A stretch of DNA of 64,000 nt from Sabellastarte sp. h YS-2021 (taxonomy: Eukaryota > Annelida > Polychaeta > Sabellida > Sabellidae). The position numbers and the translations under genes were made by a program. The notes under the pieces were generated by a model. That model ran no database searches and was not told where the DNA came from. It saw only the letters and a list, made by a program, of their open reading frames with translations. This document shows, piece by piece, positions 56,281 through 64,000 of the stretch. Position 1 is the stretch's first letter. The number at the start of each line of letters is the position of its first letter. The stretch spans positions 3,410,001 to 3,474,000 of the forward strand of contig OZ024940.1 in the NCBI GenBank assembly GCA_964017235.1, read 5' to 3'.

Positions 56281-56762
56281 GGCTAAAACTTCGGCATGTG
56301 AAAGATTATCAAAAAGTAGCTGAATAAGTTATTCCAACAAAACGCCGAAATCCTAACCGTTTTTGAGATACAGACCAAGTACCCATTTTTAAAAAATTTA
56401 CGAAAATAAAACGCCTGCCATTCAGGCATCTATGGTGCGATTGATAAGAAAATCCTTTCCGACCTTGGAAATTTGGTCTAGAATGTACCTGATGAATTTT
56501 ACAGCACAGGTGTGTGTGGTTTTTTCCGAAACGCGATGACGGGGTGTTTTGGACTTATGCTTAAGGTTACCTTAAGTAAAGCTTAAGGTCTGCGCAAAGT
56601 ATCCCAAAAATTTTTCCCGCCCCTATAGTTTTAAAGAAAGATAAGAAGGAAAGAAAAATTTGAAAGGCTAAAAAGTTATTCAAGGGAGACCATAATCCTG
56701 CGGCGGCGGCGATCAGTCGAACTTCAGTGAAAACAAATAAGCATCCCTAACGGGCCGCTTAA

Positions 56763-57560
56763 TTAGCGACATCAAACATCTTGCAGTCAAAACAGTTGTA
56801 GGATCAAATCCTGAAGTTTGAGCCATTTCTCTTGAGTGGGTTTTACAAGGGCTGAATCTAGATGGTTTTTGTAGCCCATAAACAAAAACACCTGAGTAGG
56901 TTTCAGTTCTGATTTTTCCTGATTTATTATCCACCCCAAGGACTGGGTTTGGTCTACCACTGCCTGAGTGTTCACTTGGGCTTCCTCCTGAGACTGGGAC
57001 CTGATCAGCCAGTCGTCCAGGTATTGGTGAAGTCTGAGTTTTCTGGAGAGGGTCATTAGCTTCACTTCCTTTACGATCATTGTAAAGACCTGGGGGGCCT
57101 GTGGCTAGTCCGAAAGAAAGGGAGGTGAACTGGAACACCTGAGACCTGTGGCAAAACCTTAGGTATTTCCTTGAGTTTGGGTGGATGGGGATGTGAAGGT
57201 AAGCGTCTGATAGGTCTACCGACGATACCCATTCCTCTGGAACTAGGGAGGTCCTGATGGACTCTGGAGTTTCCATTTTGAACTTTTCTACATGTAGAAA
57301 AGTGTGGAGCCTGCTTAAGTCTATGACTGGCCTTCACCTTTGGTGAGGCTTGGGGACTAGAAACAGGCGACTGTAAAACCCGAGATTTTACATTTTCCAC
57401 CCTCTCGATTGCATTCTTTGACAGAAGAGACTGGATACAAGTGGCCAGAGCTTGGTCTTTTTGAAGGGTCTTGTATTCTGACTGAATCAGAGGGAATCTA
57501 ATCACACTTGGTTTTGAAATTAATGGCAGTACGTAGCCATTGATGATAATGTTTAACACA
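56763..57560 (-). pseudogene. DIRS element 2 reverse transcriptase, frameshifted
   Basis: VDLSDAYLHIPIHPNSRKYL is the RT motif with the first catalytic aspartate, and LRLHQYLDDWLIRS (about 57,000-57,045) holds the YLDD box, followed by LGWIINQEKSEL. The two parts are in different frames, separated near 57,085. N-terminal to them lie LIQSEYKTLQKDQAL and the SAIERV-like NAIERVENV. Confidence 0.9.
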
Positions 57561-58660
57561 TTGGATTAACATTTGTTTGTTTGCCAGTCTCTTCTGAAAG
57601 AATGGAAGCGACCTCCTACTGGTGGACTGAGGGAGGCTTTGAAGGAGTCATTGGGGGGGGGGGGGGAGGGGTTTCCATGCCCTCGTCCCCTATTGTGGGG
57701 TCGAAAACGACCCTTGGAGCCTCTGGAGTTTGGTTTCCCCTACCTGAGGAAAACAATTGGTTACTGCTTTGTGAGGAGTTGCCCCATATTGCTTAGTTGG
57801 ATAGGGTCTGAAACACTGAGAGTCTTTAGAGGTGCCTTTTCTGAGGAGGAAGTCCTCTCCCTCCTTTACCAGTTGAGACTTGAACAAGGAGGAATGCCAA
57901 AAGGGCAGGTTCCTAAGTTCTTGGCGTCTTGTGTCCCCTAGAGGTGGATGTAAAAGGGTCATTCTGGCTTCGCGCCCTAGCAAGCCTGTGTTACCCATGG
58001 AATGTAACTCCCTCTGGAGTATATGGGCCAAGGATTTGCTGAAGCATATGAGAGCCCTGTGTTGAATAAGAATAATCTTATTCCATATGTCAAGATATTC
58101 ACAGGCTTGCTCATATCCACATTTGGCTGCCTTTCGGAATTTGAGATTTGACTCTCTTGAAAGTTGACCTCAAGCTATGTTGGCACTTCTCAAGACTGGC
58201 ATTGCAAGAGGATGAAGTCTTGGCAAAGGCAGCAGTAAAGTTAAGAGTGGATATCTTTTGCCTAGCTTGGTGTTCCAGTTCCTTAAGAATTGGTAGGGAA
58301 ATCTTGCCCATAAGAGCCCCAGGGGGCTTAGGAGCAGCTTTGGCAAAATCTGTATTCAACTCTTGTATTTTCTCCTCATAACAGGGCTGTCCCACCTGGT
58401 ACCACTTTGCAGTGGAAGGAGGAGGTTTGATGCATTTACCATGAGGTGAATTTGTGGCCTGGAGGTCATGCTCGAATTTATCAAAAGCACCTTTGATAAC
58501 TGAGCTAAGGGGGAGCATAGAGGAGGGACCTCTTGGTCTGAGCTCCCAACGGCCTTTCTCATCATCCAGACCCATTACTGAAGTAGAGGACCTAGGCATG
58601 GACTCCCTGGGGTCAGGGAGGGAAAGAATGCGCCTGAAGGTTTCCGCCTAATCAGCGTAC
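57561..58660 (-). pseudogene. DIRS element 2 gag-like (ORF1) remnant
   Basis: The open part, 58,599-58,111, gives MGLDDEKGRWELRPRGPSSM and a helical, Lys/Gln-rich stretch (KISLPILKELEHQARQKIST). Its position upstream of the RT and the collinearity with element 1 identify it as the DIRS ORF1. There is no CCHC knuckle in the readable part. The remainder to 57,561 is frame-broken. Confidence 0.65.
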
Positions 58661-58669
58661 TAGTAGATA

Positions 58670-59100
58670 ACGTCAGACAGTGTCGTGTTATTCGTTTGAC
58701 TGAGTAGAGGAAATGGATTGGTTACCCAGTTCCACACCCTTGAACTTGGCATTGTTATGACCTTGTAAGAGGTCTTGAAAATTTGCCACCATCTCGAGAT
58801 GCAATTCCCCATCTTCTTTTCGAACTGTCAGGAAATGGGACACCTTGGAGGTACTCATGAATACGTACAGGTTACTTCCGGGAAGCTTTCCTCAATGACA
58901 ACTGAACACACAACCAGGGTGACATTCCCTTTTCTCTGACTTTGTCATGACTACAAAGATGAACACCGGGGGAATGATGTAGTGTCTTGGGCTGGTGGGG
59001 CTTTTTTTTTTTTTTTTTTTTTGGGGGGGGGGGGGGGGGGGTATCCAGGCAGTGATCTAGATGACTCTTAAAATGTAATGTCATTTCAGTTGGGCATCGA
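58670..59100. repeat. Shrunken duplicate of 46,110-50,040
   Basis: 58,675-58,888 matches 46,113-46,315. 58,890-59,000 matches scattered parts of 49,620-49,760 (ACATTCCCTTTTCTCTG, AAGATGAACACC). 59,048 onward matches 49,990 (GCAGTGATC.AGAT). The intervening 3.3 kb is absent. A T21G19 homopolymer block (59,002-59,041) sits inside. Confidence 0.75.
58688..58888 (-). pseudogene. Paralogous fragment of the secreted-protein gene, frame intact
   Basis: Corresponds to residues about 260-325 of the gene at 45,964-47,279. Reading from KLPGSNLYVFMSTSKVSHFL to QSNE, 66 codons run without a stop; about 50 of 66 residues agree in my hand alignment, and a TAA follows directly after SNE. There is no start or signal peptide nearby. 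It is therefore a fragment, or an exon of a gene whose other parts are lost or lie outside recognisable sequence. Confidence 0.7.
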
Positions 59101-59230
59101 CCAATCCTCTCATTTTTTCCCAGGAAGATCTAACCAGTAGTATTTGTGTAATCCTGCTAAGAAACAAGTAAACAGCGAAATAAACGGTCAAATGAATTTA
59201 ATACTTCCTTGGAGGAAGTAATAAATGCAG
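59040..59230. repeat. Interspersed repeat with ACTTCCTTGGAGGAAGTAAT end
   Basis: GTATCCAGGCAGTGATCTAG, then GTAATCCTGCTAAGAAACAA, then AATACTTCCTTGGAGGAAGT. The end is inverted relative to ATTACCTCCACCAAGG at 49,893, suggesting terminal inverted repeats of one family. Confidence 0.6.
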
Positions 59231-59479
59231 TAAATGAATAGAACGGTTTTCTACAGATTACCACAAAGTTTATTCTCAGAAACTACAACAGAAGCATTTA
59301 TAATATCAGTCACTGGAAGGGGCGGGGGGGCTCTCCCCACACACTGGCGACTATGACACAATGTACACAGGAATGTGTTAAGGCGAGGCTCATAGAACTG
59401 ACAGAATCAACAACAATGCAGGTACTGTCTGAAGTCTAGTCTACAGACTTCTATCATGACTATGTAGATGGTAAAGTGT

Positions 59480-59509
<30 letters not shown>
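59480..59509 (+). repeat. G30 homopolymer
   Basis: Thirty consecutive G, the longest of about a dozen G (or C) tracts of 13 or more bases in the window. Length may be unreliable in the assembly. Confidence 0.9.
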
Positions 59510-59510
<1 letters not shown>

Positions 59511-59579
59511 AGTTAATGCATATTATCTGACATATTATCGTTCGTGGATTCAGACTCACACCAGACTGTATATACAGTG

Positions 59580-60110
59580 GGCAAAAGTGAATATATTAGG
59601 GATGTGTTAGTATCAAAAATGTGAAGATAATGCTGGTCGCTTCTGCAAAACCGTTCCAATTCCAGGACTCTGCATTTTAGTACACCCCAGTCAAACATGG
59701 ACATTTCCTGCCAATGAAAATCAGAATAAATGTCCCCAAATGCACAGAACATGGGATAAACTTATGCAATTTCTTTAAAGTTGTACTTTGTACTCTAATA
59801 TTCTAAGTGTCACTCCCATTATAAGTGCTGAGAAGCGAGATTAACATTATAAAGTGTCGTAGAACGAACATGGCAGTTCTACTCAATGTTATTGACTGCA
59901 AATGCATGAAAATATGGGATAAAAGCTTATCATTTCTTCAGATTTTGGGTAGGTTTCTAATATTTTAACTCTTCCTTCCATTATATGTGTTTGTAAGTGA
60001 AGTGGTGGTTGTAAAATCTAGTAACGGTATTTCACTAAAATGCTCTCGATAACAAGACACTGGGTCTACCCACCCGTCCCTAGAAAATATGATAACTTTG
60101 TAACTTTACT
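59580..60110. repeat. Unclassified interspersed repeat, relative of 3,845-4,200
   Basis: Shares AATAAATGTCCCCAAATG, ACAGAACATGGGATAAA, TATTTCACTAAAATGCTCTC and AGACACTGGG in order with the PCBP intron repeat. Contains an internal duplication (ATGGGATAAA at 59,750 and 59,914). Non-coding. Confidence 0.5.
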
Positions 60111-60880
60111 CTCCTTAGGTTTCTCACACCCGGTTTCTCACTCAGGTGCTCATTAGGTAATGCAAAAATAGACACCATGCATTCATAAGCTATTGGACAA
60201 ACAATTTCTTCAATAACAAAGATCCCAATTTAAATGAAAAGAAGGTCCCAATAATACAGTGGCACTACTCCAAATAAGAGGGGGGAGGGGGGGGGGGGGA
60301 CAGAGACTTTTTCAAGAGGGACAATTTGAGCAATTCTCAGAACTGTTTGCGGGTTATTTTAACTTGGAAGTGCATAGGTTATAGGTGGGATCTATTGAAA
60401 TCCACATGACATACATATCGGTGAATAATCTTCCGATTATTCCTGCAGTGGGTCTTGCAGATATAGTGCACCTTCTTTTGTCCGGTCATAATGGGAGAGT
60501 GGGCCTTTGGTTGGATAATAGAAAATCAAGGTATTTTAGAGTGAAAAAAAAAATTTAAAAATTGGGAAAAATAGATATTTTTGGAGACTGGAAATGGACT
60601 GTTAACACAGATTTGTTGGCTGACAAAATGGCAGACATTTTCTTCTTGAAAGTATAAATTGGTCCAATCTTTTGTAACAAGACAATCAAAATTCCCTTTA
60701 CCTCCCACATGTTGTCATGAACCGGGTTCAAACTCAAAACCACAAAAGGTGTGAGGCTAGTGATTGAATATGAAACAAACAAAAAAAAACCATGAAACAA
60801 TTGTTTAAATATTGGCCCCTTAGAAGATAGCCTTAGAATCTATAATGAAGTTATTGTTGAGACTTTAAAGTCACCTCATC

Positions 60881-60965
60881 TGCCTATGTGGTGTAGCTCG
60901 ACCAGTTCCCGTCTGATCACTGAAGTTGAGCAGCACTGGGCTTGGTTAATACTTGGATAGGTGAC
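60881..60965 (+). repeat. 5S rRNA-derived sequence (SINE head or pseudogene)
   Basis: TGCCTATGTGGTGTAGCTCG, GTCTGATCACTGAAGTTGAG, CAGCACTGGGCTTGGTTAAT, ACTTGGATAGGTGAC follow the 3' half of eukaryotic 5S rRNA (GTCTGATC..GAAGTTAAGC, TGGTTAGTACTTGGATGGGTGAC). Too diverged and incomplete for a functional 5S gene; no T-run terminator. Confidence 0.8.
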
Positions 60966-61189
60966 AAAGTTTGTTGGGAAAATGGTTAAAGATAGATTTC
61001 ATTATATTTTTATTGACTCGAGTTTGACTGGAGTTGACTTGTCGGTGGTACATGAAACTTGAGTCAGTACTTTGACGACTCACAGGAGCACTAATCTCTA
61101 CACTAAAGGACTCAAAGCACTATATAACCCATTAGACTGCACAAGATACATCCCAAACTCTCAAGTTACTGACATTCCCCTAACTGAAA

Positions 61190-61385
61190 GGCAGAGGCCT
61201 AAGGATGACCATTTATCAACATTCTTCAGGTTCTTTAGCCTGCCACTGGAGACAGGACCCAATGACAGAGGACTGCCATTTTTAAATGGTCTTTCCAGCC
61301 ACTATGTATCTGTCTGTACCTGGGCTTGAACCCACGTCCTCTGTGTTCCTAGGTGAGTGTTACCCACTCGACCACAGTGGCAGAT
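61190..61385 (-). mobile_element. tRNA-derived SINE (other family)
   Basis: On the minus strand the head is CACTGTGGTCGAGTGGGTAA with B box GGGTTCAAGCCC, followed by a body that includes GGACCCTGTCTCC-like and GGCAGTCCTCTGTC words toward lower coordinates. Confidence 0.55.
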
Positions 61386-61579
61386 GGCAGAAGAAACTTT
61401 AAAGTCACTGCAACATAGTTGTAGTTTGGAGTTTAAAAGGTTACCATGTGGTACATTGCAGCCAAGCAGTTTCAGAATTACTGTCAATAAAAGGAAACAT
61501 AGTACGTCTGCCCAGCTTTCAGAGTTGCTGTCCATAAAAGGAAGCATAGCACATCTGCTCAGATACAAATGGTTCAATT

Positions 61580-61720
61580 TTTTTGGTTTTTACGTTCCAT
61601 TTCCAACGGCTATGGTCGTATGTCAGGACAGAGTCAGTAAGTACATCATGCCACAGGTTTGTTGTGAGCTGGAGTCACGAACCCAAGATAACAGAGGTGA
61701 CAGTCCAGCAACTGTAAAAA
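61580..61720 (-). mobile_element. SINE family A, strongly diverged
   Basis: Read in reverse, its blocks line up with the copy at 21,027-21,180: TTTTTACGTTCCATTTCCAA, GGCTATGGTCGTATGTCAGG, GGAGTCACGAACCC (B-box complement), AGAGGTGACAG. Confidence 0.55.
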
Positions 61721-63361
61721 GTTAAAAGTTATTATAAGCATTCACCCAGCCATACAAGCACAGATACACTCCCACACACCCACACATACACTAGATTTTA
61801 TCATCTCCCGCCCGCCCAGCTTGTAGGAGAGAAAACATATCACTGACAACCTATTTACAAGATTCACTGCTCTACAGTTAACAAAACATTTGTTGACTGT
61901 CACTACAGACAGAAATTCCACATTTCTTATGAATCATTTCCTGAAGTATGGTTGCCATCATACTGTTGCATAGTTACAAAAATTGAGGTCATTGATAATA
62001 TTAGCCCTATTTTCAATTTTAGTCAGAATCACCTTGCAAGTTGTGAGAAATAACTTCATTTTAAAAATCTACCTTTTTTTAATCTCTGACCATATATGTA
62101 CATGTCAAATGAAAATCAATTTCTGTGAGTATCTTGAAATAAAAGTTTTGAATCATTTTCAGTTTTTGGTGAAGTTTGCATATCTTTATGAAAACAAATT
62201 CTTAATTTAGTTTCCACATATGCGACCGGGAATGATTTCTCTCTTATTCTAATATGTAAACGCCGTCCTTTTTTCATATACAAATGCAAGATTCCATTTT
62301 TATTTAAAAACAGGTCGACTAGATGGTCAAATCAACTTATTAAAAGGAATAAATTCGACATTACTGTCTGGGCGTTGGATCTGTGGGAACAACACATTAA
62401 CCCTGTGTCATCCCTGTTTCCAAGAAATGCTATGTTTGTTCAGTTCTTTCTCTGTGCCATTACAAAGTCTTTGTGGGGGACATTTAAATCAGATTTATAT
62501 AATCCAACATTTATGCAATAGATAACTACTATAATATCTGAATATGCTTGGGGGGGGGGGGGGGGGGGGGGGGCAATACTGTGTTGGCTTTGTTTTTTCT
62601 TTTGTCTTTTTTATGAAAATTCTGTTTATAAAGAGATTGAGTCTACTCAAGTGAAATAATACAATCATAATGGATTCCACAATCTTTCAAGACAGATTAC
62701 GCTTTTATTATATAACTGCCGTTCTCGAAAAATACCATTAAAAAACAGAGCCCTGAAACTCCATTATCCAACAACACTGGGAGTGACATTTTGTTGGAAT
62801 AACAGAAGGCACAAACTAGAAAAGCAGACGGACAGTGCGGAATGTCATCAAACAGCTTATTTCCAATCCTATTATTTCCTGTTCTTTGTATCCAGAATTT
62901 ATTGCTGGGACAAAGATAAAACTTGGGTCTATTACAGACACTATTGTTGGAGTGTCCTGGATTTTGGTCAGGGAATTTGACAGTTAATTATGACAGTACA
63001 TAGACATATACTGAAAAGAGCCCTACGTCACAATGACAAAAATTACTTTAAAAATTTGACGGATTTAGAAATAACTAAAAAAGTCTTGGACAGATTTTGA
63101 TGAAACTTTGACAATGACTTTGAAATTCCGACAGTGGCACAAGGAACAGCTGGTAAGACTTTGCTGGTGATCTAGATAACGGCCTCGATCCAGGAATTCT
63201 TTAAAGGGTTACAAGCACTCACAAGCAATATTGGAGTTGGTCTTAGAACTTGATGGAGGTCTATACTAGTGAAGGGACCATATATCGATATTTCAATATT
63301 GATCAATATTTCCTCATACATTTCAATATCGATACCAGAAATTAACATATCGTTTTCAGTA
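61721..63361. other. Intergenic, no supported gene
   Basis: A G24 tract at 62,550-62,573 and AT-rich DNA. An open stretch of 63 codons at about 62,316-62,510 (plus) has no start codon and no family resemblance and was not called. Confidence 0.5.
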
Positions 63362-63365
63362 CCTG

Positions 63366-63645
63366 GGGTCGGTTTCATGAAGCCTCCTTAAGATAAAGGT
63401 CACCTTAAATTCTAGGATTTACTTGAATTTCTCCCTCATTCAAAAAATCTCAGTTTCACAAAACCTCCTTCCTTTAAGGAAACCTCAAAAACTCCCTTGA
63501 ATTTCAAGGAAGCTAAGGACATACCTTAAATTTAAGGAAGAGTCCTTCAAGGAATGTTTAATAACTTTAAAGAAGATTTGCTCCCCCTTAAGTTTCAAGG
63601 AAGACGTTTGGTAAGGAGAGTTAAAGGAGGTTTTGTGAAGCTGAA
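63366..63645. repeat. Fold-back repeat with TTTAAGGA-rich arms
   Basis: GGTTTCATGAAGCCTCCTTA at the left and AAAGGAGGTTTTGTGAAGCT at the right are inverted. The interior has many complementary pieces (CCTTGAATTTCAAGG, CCTTAAATTTAAGG). Same theme of a TTTCACAAA-type end as the MITEs at 769, 18,487 and 42,200. Confidence 0.7.
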
Positions 63646-63672
63646 TTTTAGGGTGGCCTTCTCAAAGGAAAA

Positions 63673-64000
63673 CTAGAAGAATGTTTTTGCTGACAAAAAT
63701 GAAGCGGCCCTGATGAAAAAGAAGTCGCCCATAAAAGATGTCAACATATGCATCATAAGCAATAGAAACTGTGAACTTCATTGCATTGTGTATGTTACTT
63801 GTCCCTATTTTCATCTTTAATAAGTGTGCACAATTAAAGTGAGGTCAGCTGAACAATACAATAGCTGGAGATTAAAAACTCCATAATTTCACTGCAAGGT
63901 GGCCATAACTTCATTCATATTGGGACTTTAAGGTGACCATAAAATATAAATGTCCCTTTTCTCATCCTTTATAAGTGCATAAAGTTTAGCTCAGGTCAGT
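63673..64000 (-). mobile_element. Helitron2-like element, second copy (3' end; runs off the window)
   Basis: CTAG at 63,673-63,676, hairpin TTTTTGCTGACAAAAA at 63,684-63,699, then AAGCGGCCC and about 100 bp homologous to 53,085-53,190. It then passes directly into the 150-bp core repeats (63,840-64,000). It lacks the 2 kb present between these parts in the nested copy. Confidence 0.75.

Larger units (their letters stand above)
53059..56762 (-). mobile_element. Helitron2/Helentron-like non-autonomous element, 3,704 bp, nested in DIRS element 2
   Basis: On the minus strand it ends in the hairpin GTTTTTGTCAGCAAAAAC, then CTTTTT and CTAG, directly before a host T. Its start is TTAAGCGGCCCGTTAGGG, and the inverted word GGGCCGCTT lies just inside the 3' hairpin, giving asymmetric terminal inverted repeats. 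Comparison with DIRS element 1 shows insertion into CAACCCAA/TTAGCGAC with no target duplication, as expected of rolling-circle transposition. It contains 150-bp tandem core repeats and a (GGC)n tract near its 5' end. A second copy of the 3' terminus is at 63,673. No Rep/helicase frame was seen. Confidence 0.78.
56763..58665 (-). mobile_element. DIRS1-type element 2, 5' part (right end lost)
   Basis: Continues the element after the Helitron-like insertion, with the RT at 56,763-57,560 and gag-like sequence to about 58,660. No right ITR follows; instead the sequence passes into the duplicated gene fragment at about 58,670. Confidence 0.88.

Noticed and set aside
61302..61385. tRNA gene on the minus strand
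   Set aside because: A- and B-box words are present but no acceptor-stem pairing closes around them, and SINE-like sequence follows.
62316..62510. 63-codon open stretch (TRWSNQLIKRNKFDITVWAL onward)
   Set aside because: No start codon, no family resemblance, and the upstream AG is not accompanied by a matching donor or known exon phase.

Overview
This is a eukaryotic, AT-rich, repeat-dense genomic window from a metazoan, most likely a lophotrochozoan and probably a mollusc. The reasons are a poly(rC)-binding protein (PCBP/hnRNP E) gene with GT-AG introns, tRNA-derived SINEs, a 5S-like SINE fragment, DIRS-type tyrosine-recombinase retrotransposons, a Helitron2-like non-autonomous element carrying tandem core repeats, and many fold-back MITEs. 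The species cannot be fixed from the sequence alone. There is no prokaryotic organisation.

Region 1 (1-24,033, possibly to about 34,800): the 3' half of a plus-strand PCBP gene. The upstream exons with KH1 and KH2 lie outside the window. Seven internal exons (2,123-9,194) encode the variable linker and the third KH domain with a GRGG loop. Two alternative terminal exons follow. A proximal one (11,521-11,620) gives a short tail. A distal one (23,592-24,033), 14.4 kb downstream of the KH3 exon, gives a 146-residue Pro/Ala/Gln-rich tail ending in KFSPY, the same end as vertebrate PCBP4. Both splice in the same phase. The introns hold SINEs, MITEs and a roughly 350-bp tandem array that starts with a (GCC)n tract.

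Region 2 (24,034-37,600): long AT-rich sequence that probably includes a long 3' UTR, then intergenic DNA with two arrays of a 75-bp self-complementary satellite, a SINE, and a head-to-head SINE pair.

Region 3 (37,628-43,674): a DIRS1-type element on the minus strand. It has inverted terminal repeats and a clear internal complementary region, but its RT palm and RNase H core are deleted, so it looks non-autonomous.

Region 4 (43,675-50,160): a 1,225-bp long-TIR element with a perfect 6-bp target duplication, a minus-strand gene for an unrecognised secreted or membrane glycoprotein (45,964-47,279, interrupted by a frameshift), a TA-flanked MITE just upstream of it, and the largest 75-bp satellite array.

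Region 5 (50,161-64,000): a second DIRS element (50,161 to about 58,665) split by a 3.7-kb Helitron2-like insertion. It is followed by a shrunken copy of the region-4 gene segment that keeps an open frame over 66 codons, then old interspersed repeats, a 5S-like fragment, and at the right edge a second Helitron2-like terminus with the same hairpin. The only well-supported host genes are the PCBP gene and, less securely, the secreted-protein gene; most of the remaining structured sequence is mobile-element derived.
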